Source: CAZWAP01 sp964632005
GTDB taxonomy: Bacteria; Planctomycetota; Phycisphaerae; Sedimentisphaerales; Anaerobacaceae
Assembly: GCA_964632005.1 (NCBI GenBank)
Contig: CAZWAP010000024.1
Span: forward strand, 1 to 32,619
Reading direction: 5' to 3'
Length of the DNA: 32,619 nt
A program made the translations under genes and the position numbers. Every line of letters starts with the position of its first letter. Position 1 is the stretch's first letter. The notes under the pieces are model-generated. The model searched no databases. It was not told the origin of the DNA and worked only from the letters and a program-made list of their open reading frames with translations. Positions 1-8,385 of the stretch are shown one piece after another.

Positions 1-585
<585 letters not shown>

Positions 586-838
586 GAGTTGTCGAATCCA
601 CCCTTACCTTCGGGCAAGAGCGGATTACGTCGCAAACAAGGCTCAACACTCTGGCAAGGGGCCCCAGATGCGATATGTATGCATCCGCAACCCCTCTTGC
701 GCTGCGAAAGTGCTGAGTCGAAAGGTCGAATCATTTAGGCTTTGGCCGGGGGCGTATCCCCGACTCAAAGCCGCACTTTCGCTGCGGACCCCGTCTGGAT
801 TTTACTCCAACGGGGGCAAATTCGGCTTAACTGTTAAC

Positions 839-851
839 TTGTCAAAGAGCC
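839..851 (-). promoter_or_regulatory. boxA antitermination site of the rRNA leader
   Basis: On the minus strand this reads GGCTCTTTGACAA, nearly identical to the bacterial boxA consensus TGCTCTTTGACAA, the RNA site bound by NusB-NusE (S10) in rRNA antitermination. It lies about 75 nt downstream of the predicted transcription start and directly after a small hairpin, the usual boxB-boxA order. Confidence 0.85.
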
Positions 852-852
852 A

Positions 853-871
853 AGCTGGCAAAAAGCCAACT
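853..871 (-). promoter_or_regulatory. boxB-like hairpin upstream of boxA
   Basis: The minus-strand RNA can form a 7-bp stem (AGTTGGC with GCCAGCT, including one G-U pair) around a five-U loop. It is separated from boxA by one base. Position and size fit the boxB hairpin of rRNA antitermination leaders. The loop sequence is not diagnostic. Confidence 0.65.
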
Positions 872-928
872 GTCCGAAAAAGATGCATAACCACGATGTA
901 ATCTCACCCCTATCCCCCATCCTGCTAT

Positions 929-956
929 ATTCTATTCCATAATACGACATCGTCAA
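929..956 (-). promoter_or_regulatory. rRNA operon promoter (sigma70-type)
   Basis: On the minus strand, TTGACG (951-956) is followed by a 16-bp spacer and TAGAAT (929-934). Both hexamers match the housekeeping consensus at five of six positions. Upstream lies a long A/T tract (about 966-995) that resembles an UP element. Its position before boxB, boxA and the 16S gene supports the call. Confidence 0.8.
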
Positions 957-965
957 CAGGGCTAA

Positions 966-996
966 TCAAAAAAAATGAAATTTTTTGACTTTTTTG
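966..996. promoter_or_regulatory. A/T-rich tract between two divergent promoters (UP-element-like)
   Basis: About 30 bp made almost only of A and T runs, in otherwise GC-rich DNA. It sits directly upstream of the -35 box of the rRNA promoter and overlaps the -35 box (985-990) of the divergent promoter. UP elements that bind the RNA polymerase alpha subunit have this composition and position. That function is inferred. Confidence 0.55.
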
Positions 997-1012
997 GGGG
1001 TCGGGCTGTAAT
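985..1012 (+). promoter_or_regulatory. Promoter of the yjbQ-family gene
   Basis: TTGACT (985-990), a 16-bp spacer and TGTAAT (1007-1012) match the sigma70 consensus at five of six bases in each box. The start would lie near 1019, leaving a leader of about 60 nt before the ATG at 1081. The -35 box is about 30 bp from that of the divergent rRNA promoter. Confidence 0.6.
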
Positions 1013-1080
1013 CTGCCTTTGTCCCAGCATAGAATGATACCCTCTGGCGGCACACAGGGGGGCCAGCTGGGAGGTACGGG

Positions 1081-1509
1081 ATGGTTAAGACCGAGAGAAT
1101 ACATATTGAGACCAGGGGCGATTGCCACGTGGTAGATATAACGGCGGAGGTTGCCCAGGCAGTGCGCAAGGCAGGGCTTGCCGATGGTGTGGTGACGCTT
1201 TTCAACGTCGGCTCGACGGCCGGGATTACGACGACCGAGTTCGAGCCGGGACTGGCCAATCACGATATTCAGGCGGCTTTCGAGCGCATCGCGCCCCGGG
1301 CCGCCCACTATGAGCACGAGCAGACCTGGCACGATGATAACGGGCACTCCCACGTCCGGGCCTCGCTGCTGGGGCCCTCTCTTAGCGTGCCGGTTGAAGG
1401 CGGACGCTTGATTCTTGGGACCTGGCAGCAGGTCGTCCTGGTGGATTTCGACACGCGGCGTAGGAGGCGGACGATCGTTTGCCAGATGGTGGGGGAGGCG
1501 GGCGAGTAG
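1081..1509 (+). CDS. yjbQ: YjbQ family protein (UPF0047, secondary thiamine-phosphate synthase type)
   Basis: The 142-residue protein spans the whole UPF0047/YjbQ family. The C-terminal block reads DDNGHSHVRASLLGPS, then LILGTWQQVVLVDFD, the family's most conserved stretch with the metal-binding histidines. N-terminal GSTAGITTTEFEPGL is also typical. E. coli YjbQ has weak thiamine-phosphate synthase activity in vitro, but the physiological role of the family is unsettled. The ATG at 1081 has a good Shine-Dalgarno (GGGAGGT, 1069-1075). The gene stands alone, divergent from the rRNA operon. The next plus-strand gene has its own predicted promoter. The family call is firm and the cellular function is open. 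Confidence 0.92.
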   Translation: MVKTERIHIETRGDCHVVDITAEVAQAVRKAGLADGVVTLFNVGSTAGITTTEFEPGLANHDIQAAFERIAPRAAHYEHEQTWHDDNGHSHVRASLLGPSLSVPVEGGRLILGTWQQVVLVDFDTRRRRRTIVCQMVGEAGE

Positions 1510-1625
1510 AAGGGCAGAAAATGGGATTCGGCTGAGTTTTTGCAACTGCCTATACAGCAACACGTTGTAAACGAGGCTCGGTGCCGGGTCCTGGCACAGT
1601 GTTGGGCCGTTCGGGTCGAATGGTC

Positions 1626-1654
1626 TTGACCCACAGGGACGATGGGCATAGGAT
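1626..1654 (+). promoter_or_regulatory. Promoter upstream of the FlgI-like lipoprotein gene
   Basis: TTGACC (1626-1631), a 17-bp spacer and TAGGAT (1649-1654) form a sigma70-type promoter. The predicted start near 1661 leaves about 75 nt before the ATG at 1736. The surrounding gap (1510-1735) holds no recognisable gene. A small inverted repeat at 1581-1597 (5-bp stem) has no T-run and is not called a terminator. Confidence 0.5.
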
Positions 1655-1735
1655 ACGGCGTCAGTAAGCGGGGAAAAAGGGTAGCTTATCCTGCACAGGC
1701 AGGGCTTGTGCAGTCTTTTTGAGGTCTGCTGCGAG

Positions 1736-3373
1736 ATGAAAGGTGCCTGTCGGAAGGTGGTTTTGGGGGTGGCGGCCCTGGTGGCGGCGACTATGGCCGG
1801 TGGCTGCGGGTCCGGCAGCGTCGGACAGTCGAGGCTCCTCGGGACGCCGCCGGAGCTTGGGACGACTATTGGGTCCCTTGTCGTAGTGTATGCTCCGGAG
1901 ACCGTGGAGGTGGAGGGTTATGGTCTGGTGGGGGGATTGCCCGGGACCGGGTCGTTGGAGTGTCCGCCACAGTTGCGGGCGTACCTGAAGCGCTACATAC
2001 ACAAGCAGCTGCCCGACTACCAGATCGACGTTGACAGGCTCATCGACAGCTATAATACGGCAGTTGTGCACGTTGCAGGGCAGATGCCGGCGGTATCTTC
2101 GAGGCGGCGTTTTGATGCGAGGGTTACAGCGCTGAGAGGTACGCAGACCACCTCCCTGGAGGGCGGCTGGTTATACGGTGCGGAGTTGCGTCTGGCCGGT
2201 GCATTAGGGGTGGCGACGCGACCGGTGGCTACGGCCGGAGGGGCTATCTTCACAGACAGGATAGGCGGCAGCGGCGGCAGCAAGAAGGAGGGGTACGTGC
2301 TGGGCGGGGGCAGAGTGCTCACCGATTACAAGATAAATATGGTGCTCAAGAAGCCCGATTTTGAGACGGCGGGTGCCATACGGAACCGGCTGAACGAGCG
2401 ATTTGGGTACGGCACGGCCCGGGCGATTACGCCGGCGCGACTCGAATTAATAGTGCCGCCGAAGTACGCAAAACAGAAGCAGCGTTTTGTAGAGCTGGTC
2501 AAAGCGACGTACCTGAGCGAGACACCCGAGCTAACCAGGGCGAGGATACTCAAGTACGTCAAAGACCTTGCAGTTTCAGAAGACAAGTACGCCAGCGAGA
2601 TCGCTCTTGAAGCCATAGGTAATGCAAGTATGGAGAAGCTGAGTGTGTTACTGAATTCGTCGCAGGAACGCGTGCGGTTTCACGCCGGCAGGTGTATGTT
2701 GAACCTGGGCAGCGACGAGGGGCTTGGGGCTTTGATAGAAATAGCATTGAACCGGCGCTCGACATTGAGGGTCGAGGCACTGAAGGCACTGACTACCTCG
2801 GCCTTGCGCAGCGACGCGGCTGCAATAGCGAGGAGGCTACTGAGCGACCCTGACTTCGGGATAAGAGTCGCAGCGTACGAGCAGTTGCGTAAACTCGATG
2901 ACTACACGGTGACCAGCGAGCTTATAGGCCGAAGTTTCTACCTGGATCAGGTGGCATCGAGCCCCTATCAGGGTATTTATGCATATCGCAGTGGAGGGCC
3001 TCGGATAGTTTTGTTCGGGCCTCCGATAAGGTGTCGTGAGAATTTATTCGTACAGTCGTCCGACGGGCGGGTCGCCCTCAACGCTCCCCGCGGCCAGAGG
3101 TACGTCACGGTGGTGTACAAGGACCCGCGAAGGCGTGGGGCGATAACAAAGTTGAACAGCACGTTCGGCCTTGCTGAGATAATCCGGGCTCTTTGTGAAG
3201 AGCCCGGGGCCAAGGGCGAGAAGGGTGGCGGAGGTTTGGGTGTTTCCTACGCCGAGATGATAGCACTTCTCAAGCAGATGAGTGACAAGGGCGCGATAAG
3301 TGCTGAGTTTCGGTATGGTCCACTTCCAAAAATCGGCGTAAATGTCAAGAGAAGACAGACCTCCGGCCGATAA
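1736..3373 (+). CDS. FlgI-fold lipoprotein with inserted HEAT-like repeats
   Basis: A 545-residue predicted lipoprotein. Residues 1-23 form a signal peptide ending in AGGC, with Cys24 as the likely lipidation site. Residues about 48-265 follow FlgI, the flagellar P-ring protein: GYGLVGGLPGTG (61-72; FlgI has GYGLVVGLxGTG), a NTAVVHV block, an LxGG block, and LKKPDFETAGAIRNRLNERFG matching the LNDEDF...INR segment. About residues 280-390 form helical HEAT-like repeats (EVxALKAL, DFGIRVAAYEQL patterns). The C-terminal end (about 480-535: FGLAEIIRAL, then EMIALLKQM and GAISAEF) again matches the FlgI C-terminus. ATG 1736 is preferred over the upstream TTG at 1706, because GAGGT (1721-1725) precedes it and the signal peptide then starts correctly. 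No other flagellar gene is in the window, so a true P-ring role is doubtful. smc follows after a strong hairpin. Confidence 0.8.
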   Translation: MKGACRKVVLGVAALVAATMAGGCGSGSVGQSRLLGTPPELGTTIGSLVVVYAPETVEVEGYGLVGGLPGTGSLECPPQLRAYLKRYIHKQLPDYQIDVDRLIDSYNTAVVHVAGQMPAVSSRRRFDARVTALRGTQTTSLEGGWLYGAELRLAGALGVATRPVATAGGAIFTDRIGGSGGSKKEGYVLGGGRVLTDYKINMVLKKPDFETAGAIRNRLNERFGYGTARAITPARLELIVPPKYAKQKQRFVELVKATYLSETPELTRARILKYVKDLAVSEDKYASEIALEAIGNASMEKLSVLLNSSQERVRFHAGRCMLNLGSDEGLGALIEIALNRRSTLRVEALKALTTSALRSDAAAIARRLLSDPDFGIRVAAYEQLRKLDDYTVTSELIGRSFYLDQVASSPYQGIYAYRSGGPRIVLFGPPIRCRENLFVQSSDGRVALNAPRGQRYVTVVYKDPRRRGAITKLNSTFGLAEIIRALCEEPGAKGEKGGGGLGVSYAEMIALLKQMSDKGAISAEFRYGPLPKIGVNVKRRQTSGR

Positions 3374-3379
3374 CAGTAT

Positions 3380-3407
3380 TGCGTATTCATCTGTAAGATG
3401 ATACGCA
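3380..3407 (+). other. Strong hairpin between the FlgI-like gene and smc
   Basis: An 11-bp stem with one bulged T (3380-3391 with 3397-3407) and a 5-nt loop lies six bases after the stop codon. A run of five T follows only 13 nt later (3421-3425), so it is not a textbook intrinsic terminator. It may be a weak terminator, an attenuator or an mRNA-stability element ahead of smc. Confidence 0.5.
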
Positions 3408-3450
3408 GCCCCGCAGGCAGTTTTTACCGGACGTTTAGAGTGGGTGTGTG

Positions 3451-6400
3451 ATGAGGCTTGAGAAGATCGTACTTCACGGGTTCAAGAGTTTTGCGGACAA
3501 GACGGAGTTTGTTTTCAACTCGCCGATAACCGCGATAGTCGGGCCGAACGGTTGTGGCAAGAGCAACGTCGTTGACGCGGTCAAGTGGGTGCTCGGCGAG
3601 CAGAGCGTGAAGTCTCTGCGAAGCGGACAGATGGCCGACGTGATATTCGGGGGCAGTAGCAGCAGAAAGCCGATGGGTTGGGCGGAGGTGAGCCTTTTCC
3701 TCTCCAATCCGGGCCAGGGTGGTGCACGCCAGCTGCCGATTGAGGTGGATGAGGTCCAGATAACGCGCAAAATCTACAAGAGCGGGGAGAGTGAGTACCG
3801 GATAAACGGCAGGACTTGTCGTCTGAGGGATGTTCGCGAGCTGTTTATGGATACTGGCGTCGGGACCAAGGCATACTCGATTCTCGAACAGGGGCAGGTG
3901 GAGTACCTGGTCAGTGCCTCGAAGGCCGAGCGCAGGTCGATATTCGAGGAGGCGGCCGGGATAAGCAAGTACAAGGCGCATAAGAAGGAGGCGCTTCGCA
4001 AGCTCGAGAAGACCGAGCAGAACCTGCTTCGGCTTGCCGACATCTTAGGGGAAGTGGCCAGAAGGCTCAGGAGTGTAAAGCTGCAGGCGGGCAAGGCGAG
4101 GAACTACCTGGAGTACACAAGGAGGCTGAAGGAGCTCCAGGTCAACTATTCGGTGGTTGAGTATGCCAGGAATGAAGAGCAGCTCGAGCAAAGAAGAACC
4201 TCTCTTGAGCGTCTCGGCGAGGATTTCGGACGATTGGCGGCGGAGGTGGCCAGGCAGGACAGCCTGATCAGCGAGCTGGGCGCGCGAATAATCGAGGCCG
4301 AGCACAGGCTGGGCGAGGCGGGGAATCGGCTGGTCTTCGTTCAGAGTAAGATCGAGCAGAGGCTGCAGCGGGTCGAGTTTTTGCGGGCGAGGATCGACGA
4401 ATCGGAGAAGCGCAAGGCCTCGGCGGCAGAAAGGATCGAGAAGCTGCGCGGGCATAAGGATGTTCTTGAGGCCGATTCGCAGCGGTGCAGGGCGGAGCTG
4501 GACAAAGCCGAGCAGTCGCTCGAGCAGAAGCAGCAGGAAATAGCGCGCCTGGAGGAAGCGATTTCGCAGGTCGATGCCGAGCGTGCCTCGCTGGAGGCTC
4601 GGATCGAAGAGGAAAAGTCGGGGATTATAGAGATAGTACGTCGCACCGCGCAGCTCCGCAACGAGCTCGAGAGCATATCGACCCACCGCAGGGGCCTGGC
4701 GAGCCAGAAGGAGCGGCTGGCCGGCCGGGCGAGGACAGCTCAGGCGGAGATCGAGGAGTTGCTTGCCGAGAAAGCCCGCTACAATGCTCGGCTCGGGGAG
4801 ATCGACGGGCTCCTTGAAGAACTGGCGGACAACCTCAAATCCAGGAGCAAAAGGTCGGCGGAGCTCGAAGAGCTGATTGCCGAGGAGAACAGGCGGCTGG
4901 CTGAGACGAAGGAGGTGCGCAGCGCCTTGAGCGGGGAGCTGGCGATTTTGAGGGATATGGAGAAAAGGCGCGAGGGGTTGAAGGTAGGTGTCAGGAGAAT
5001 ACTCGAGTCTGCGTCGGCCGAGCAGGGCAAACCGGACTACGTTGAGGGGCTTGTGGCCGACATAATCAAGGCGGATATGGTTTATGCCGCTGCGGTGGAG
5101 GCGGCGCTTGAGGGGCTAACCGATGCCCTGGTTGTGAACAGTACCAGCAGCTTGCTGGGCGACAGCAAGATGATAGAGAAGCTGGAAGGGCGGGTCAGCT
5201 TTGTAGGACTCGACAGGATAGAGCCCTTTGTGGACTCGGTTGACCTGTCGGGCTTTGAGTTTGTCAAGGGCCGGCTCGTGGAGTTTGTGGAGTTCGAGGG
5301 GCGATATGCACCGCTGGCCTGGAACCTGCTGGGCAGGACGGCGGTGGTGGACAGTCTTGATTCGGCGATGGCCGCTGCCGATCGACTGCCACGTGATTAC
5401 AGGTTCGTGACCCTGGACGGGGAGCTGCTGGAGCCGGGTGGAGTTGTCAGGCTGGGGCCGCTCGGTGAGGCGACGGGTCTTATCTCCCGTAAGAGCCGAC
5501 TGCGGCAGCTGGAGGAATCAATCAATGATGTCACGAGACAGATAGCAGCGATAGAGGGCGAGATTCACACCAACAAGCAGACCAGGAAGCAGCTGGAGGA
5601 TTTGTGTGAGAACCTTCGAGCGGCGAGCGAAGAGGCGAAGGCCGAGAGGATGCAGGTGGTCTCGGGTCTGAAGGTTGTGGAGCAGAACATCGATCGGCTG
5701 AAGAAGGAAGAGCCCATCATAGCTGGCGAGATAGACCTGTTGGACGAACAGATCGCCCAATCGGTGGAAAAGGAAAGCACCTCAAAGGAAAAGTTGGAGG
5801 AGCTTGAGACGGTCAACAATGAGCGGACCGCGCGGATAAAGCAACTCGATGCACAGCGCGTCCAGATGAGAGAACAACAGGAGTCTCTTGCAGGCCAACT
5901 GACGGAACTGAGGGTTTCTCTGGGCCAGATTGCCGAGCAGGGCAAGGCCCTGAGGCAGACGCTGATGAGCCTGAGAGCTCAGATGGATGAGAATCGAGCC
6001 GGCTTCGAGGCGACCGAGGAGGAGATCCGCGATTGCGAGGCGGACATAGCGCAGAGCACGCGGGACATTCTTGCCTGTGAGGCGGAGGTTTCGGAGCTAT
6101 ATCTCGAAAAGGACAGAGGCCAGCAGGACACCAGGCTTCTACAGACCGAAACTGAGCAACTGGTTTCACGGCGCAAGCAGGCCGAGGAACAGATACGGCT
6201 CAAGCGCGCCGAGAAGAGCCAGATCGAAGAGAGGATAAATCAATTGCGGATAGAGGTGAGCCAGCTTGAAGTCAAGCAGAGCGACCTCGTCGAGCGGGTG
6301 CAGGACGAGTTGGGGATCGACCTGGCAGAGGTGTACAGCAGCCACGAGGGCCGGGAGGTTGACTGGGATCAGATAAGAGAAGAAATATCCGAGCTTCGCG

Positions 6401-7038
6401 GGAAGATCGAGCGGCTGGGTAACGTGAACCTCGATGCGATAGAGGAACAGGAGACGCTCGAGAAACGTCATGAGTTCTTGAGCACGCAGGTTGAAGACCT
6501 CAATTCCAGCAGGGGCCAGTTGCAGCAATTGATAAACAGGCTGAACAAAAAGAGCCGGGAGCAGTTCAAGGAGACATTCGAGCAGATACGGGGTCATTTC
6601 CAGGTCATCTTCCGCAAGTTATTCGGGGGCGGAAAGGCAGATATAGTGCTGGAGGATTCCGAGGACGTCCTTGAGGCTGGAATCGAGATAATCGCGCGAC
6701 CACCTGGCAAGGAAACGCGGAGCATATCGCTGCTCAGCGGCGGTGAGAAATCTCTGACAGCGCTTGCGCTGCTCTTTGCGGTGTTCAAGACGAAGCCCTC
6801 GCCGTTCTGTTTTCTCGACGAGGTTGACGCGGCACTGGACGAGGCGAATAATGAGCGGTTCAATATGCTCGTGCAGGAGTTCCAGAAGGATTCGCAGTTC
6901 ATCATAATCACGCACGCCAAGCGGACGATGAGCATTGCCGACGAGCTGGTCGGGATAACTATGCAGCAGCGGGGGGTGAGTAAGAAGATCAGCGTGCGGT
7001 TCGGCGAATACGAGCCTGAGACGGTCGCGGTTGCGTGA
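3451..7038 (+). CDS. smc: Chromosome segregation protein SMC
   Basis: An SMC ATPase of 1195 residues, the normal length for bacterial Smc, which with ScpA/ScpB loads at parS and compacts the chromosome. Walker A GPNGCGKS is at 31-38. Two long coiled-coil arms (about 170-500 and 680-1020) flank a hinge (about 515-660, with a GLVADI segment and glycine-rich turns). The C-terminal head has the signature LSGGEKS from 1095 and Walker B with catalytic Glu (FCFLDEVDAALDE, about 1120-1132). A histidine switch motif IIITHAK follows. ATG 3451 is used, and an adjacent in-frame GTG at 3448 would add one residue. The ribosome site is weak. No scpA, scpB or ftsY is next to it. All catalytic motifs are present. 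Confidence 0.98.
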   Translation: MRLEKIVLHGFKSFADKTEFVFNSPITAIVGPNGCGKSNVVDAVKWVLGEQSVKSLRSGQMADVIFGGSSSRKPMGWAEVSLFLSNPGQGGARQLPIEVDEVQITRKIYKSGESEYRINGRTCRLRDVRELFMDTGVGTKAYSILEQGQVEYLVSASKAERRSIFEEAAGISKYKAHKKEALRKLEKTEQNLLRLADILGEVARRLRSVKLQAGKARNYLEYTRRLKELQVNYSVVEYARNEEQLEQRRTSLERLGEDFGRLAAEVARQDSLISELGARIIEAEHRLGEAGNRLVFVQSKIEQRLQRVEFLRARIDESEKRKASAAERIEKLRGHKDVLEADSQRCRAELDKAEQSLEQKQQEIARLEEAISQVDAERASLEARIEEEKSGIIEIVRRTAQLRNELESISTHRRGLASQKERLAGRARTAQAEIEELLAEKARYNARLGEIDGLLEELADNLKSRSKRSAELEELIAEENRRLAETKEVRSALSGELAILRDMEKRREGLKVGVRRILESASAEQGKPDYVEGLVADIIKADMVYAAAVEAALEGLTDALVVNSTSSLLGDSKMIEKLEGRVSFVGLDRIEPFVDSVDLSGFEFVKGRLVEFVEFEGRYAPLAWNLLGRTAVVDSLDSAMAAADRLPRDYRFVTLDGELLEPGGVVRLGPLGEATGLISRKSRLRQLEESINDVTRQIAAIEGEIHTNKQTRKQLEDLCENLRAASEEAKAERMQVVSGLKVVEQNIDRLKKEEPIIAGEIDLLDEQIAQSVEKESTSKEKLEELETVNNERTARIKQLDAQRVQMREQQESLAGQLTELRVSLGQIAEQGKALRQTLMSLRAQMDENRAGFEATEEEIRDCEADIAQSTRDILACEAEVSELYLEKDRGQQDTRLLQTETEQLVSRRKQAEEQIRLKRAEKSQIEERINQLRIEVSQLEVKQSDLVERVQDELGIDLAEVYSSHEGREVDWDQIREEISELRGKIERLGNVNLDAIEEQETLEKRHEFLSTQVEDLNSSRGQLQQLINRLNKKSREQFKETFEQIRGHFQVIFRKLFGGGKADIVLEDSEDVLEAGIEIIARPPGKETRSISLLSGGEKSLTALALLFAVFKTKPSPFCFLDEVDAALDEANNERFNMLVQEFQKDSQFIIITHAKRTMSIADELVGITMQQRGVSKKISVRFGEYEPETVAVA

Positions 7039-7208
7039 GCCTGGGCTGCTGCGCTCGAATAGGATTCCGGCCCTTTGCTTTTTCCGGGCAGTTGGTGTGT
7101 ACAATCGGCGCCGGCTCAGCTTTGCCTTTGGGGGTGGGTGCGCCGGCCGGAGAGGGGAAAAACATTTCAGTAGATTTCTTGGAGGATGGGTATAGAATTG
7201 ACGGCGAG

Positions 7209-8288
7209 ATGAGCGAAGGCAGGTTAGAGATGGTGGTGCTCGGCTTGAGCGGGGCTGGACGGCTTCTGTTGGAGGCGGCATCGCAATCCGAGGGGTTCAG
7301 GCTCCAGGCGGTGGCGGATAGAGACGGCAATCTTGCGGAGCGTCTGGGGGGCGAATACGGCTGCGCGGCGTACGACGATTACCGCCAACTGATAACCGCT
7401 GCCGATGCGCGGTTGGGGTCGGTTGAGCGGTGCCTGCTGGTGGGAGCGAGCATGCACAGCTGCGAGGAGTACGTGCGGCTGGCGATCCGGAAGGGGTTCA
7501 ACGTGGTGCTGGCGGCGCCGGGGGCGCGGCATTTTGAAGAGGCAGCGGAACTGGTGCGATTGGCAGAGGAGGAAGGGGTGAGGCTTGCCGTGGCGAATCC
7601 GCGGCGCTTTGCGGGCAGCTTTGCCGCCGTGCGTGAGTATCTGCGAGAAGGACGAATTGAAGATGTGTTCCTGGTGGCGGCATTTTGCAGCTTTGCGGGG
7701 CGCCAGCGCCCGCGCTGGCAAAGCGACCCGAAGCTGGCCGGCGGAGGAGTGCTGTTGCACTGGGGGTACAGCATAGTAGACCAGATACTGTGGAACTTTC
7801 CGCTTCCCGAACAGGTATATTCGCTGGTGACCAACGAGGCGGCGGACCGCCAGCAACGGCTGAGCTTGACGGAGGATACGGCGGTTGTGGCGATGAAGTT
7901 TTCGGATCGACTGTTGGGGAACCTGATAGTTTCGGGCAGGAGCAGCGTGTGGCCGAGGCAGGAGTTTGTAAAGGTATGCGGCAAAGACAGGATTCTGGTT
8001 GTCAACGATAATCGGCTGACAGTGCGGGACGGGCAGGGGCAGGTATGCCAGGAGTTTGAGTACGAGGACGACCCTGTCGGCTGTGCGCGGAGGATGCTGG
8101 ATGACTTCAGGCTGGCCGTGCTGCAGCCGGGCCACAAGGAGCTTTGCACCAGCGGGCGCGAGAATCTGAAGAACATCGCCTTTATCGAATCGGCGTACCT
8201 TTCGGCCAGGACGGGGATGCCCGAAGAGCCCGGCAGGATACTCCAGATGGGGCAATTGGAGCCGAGCGATGTGGAGGATATTCGGTGA
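7209..8288 (+). CDS. Gfo/Idh/MocA-type oxidoreductase, catalytic motif degenerate
   Basis: A protein of 359 residues with the two-domain layout of Gfo/Idh/MocA NAD(P)-dependent sugar and polyol dehydrogenases. It has an N-terminal Rossmann strand VVLGLSGAGRLLL, a middle ANPRRFAGSF segment (family: N.RF.P) and a C-terminal GGGVLLHWGYSIVDQ segment (family: GGG.L.D.G.H..D). The usual EKP motif with its catalytic lysine reads AAPGAR, and the C-terminal histidine is replaced by Tyr, so the protein may bind a nucleotide or sugar without oxidising it. The ATG at 7209 was chosen by family alignment. An in-frame GTG at 7035 overlaps the smc stop, but the extra 58 residues look non-conserved. Another ATG at 7230 is possible. 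It may be co-transcribed with smc. Confidence 0.75.
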   Translation: MSEGRLEMVVLGLSGAGRLLLEAASQSEGFRLQAVADRDGNLAERLGGEYGCAAYDDYRQLITAADARLGSVERCLLVGASMHSCEEYVRLAIRKGFNVVLAAPGARHFEEAAELVRLAEEEGVRLAVANPRRFAGSFAAVREYLREGRIEDVFLVAAFCSFAGRQRPRWQSDPKLAGGGVLLHWGYSIVDQILWNFPLPEQVYSLVTNEAADRQQRLSLTEDTAVVAMKFSDRLLGNLIVSGRSSVWPRQEFVKVCGKDRILVVNDNRLTVRDGQGQVCQEFEYEDDPVGCARRMLDDFRLAVLQPGHKELCTSGRENLKNIAFIESAYLSARTGMPEEPGRILQMGQLEPSDVEDIR

Positions 8289-8302
8289 CGGCGGAAGGGC
8301 GT

Positions 8303-8331
8303 TTGACAGAGGGATTTTGGGCCGATAGGAT
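8303..8331 (+). promoter_or_regulatory. Promoter of the zinc-ribbon membrane protein gene
   Basis: A perfect -35 box TTGACA (8303-8308), a 17-bp spacer and TAGGAT (8326-8331). The start near 8338 leaves about 48 nt before the ATG at 8386. The same TAGGAT -10 occurs in the promoter at 1626-1654. Confidence 0.65.
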
Positions 8332-8385
8332 GGGAGAAGTAGTTGGTCAGCAGGTTTGGTGTAGGACATTTTGGGAGACTCTGGC

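Larger units (their letters stand above)
586..922 (-). other. 16S rRNA transcript leader (no gene)
   Basis: This stretch of about 335 nt lies between the predicted rRNA start (about 922) and the mature 16S 5' end. Short ORFs crossing it have no recognisable protein content. It contains the boxB-like hairpin and boxA described separately. It also has a compound stem: 700-713 pairs with 773-786 (13 of 14 positions), enclosing a hairpin in which 738-744 pairs with 766-772 and 747-751 pairs with 758-762. These structures are seen directly. A role in rRNA processing or folding is inference. Confidence 0.75.

Noticed and set aside
925..1563. Minus-strand ORF of 212 codons opposite yjbQ
   Set aside because: It is antisense to a conserved gene in GC-rich DNA and covers the rRNA promoter region.
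1581..1597. Inverted repeat after yjbQ as a terminator
   Set aside because: Stem of only 5 bp and no T-run.
7075..7105. TTGCTT ... TACAAT as a promoter before the Gfo/Idh/MocA-type gene
   Set aside because: Spacer of 19 bp and a weak -35 box, too uncertain to list.
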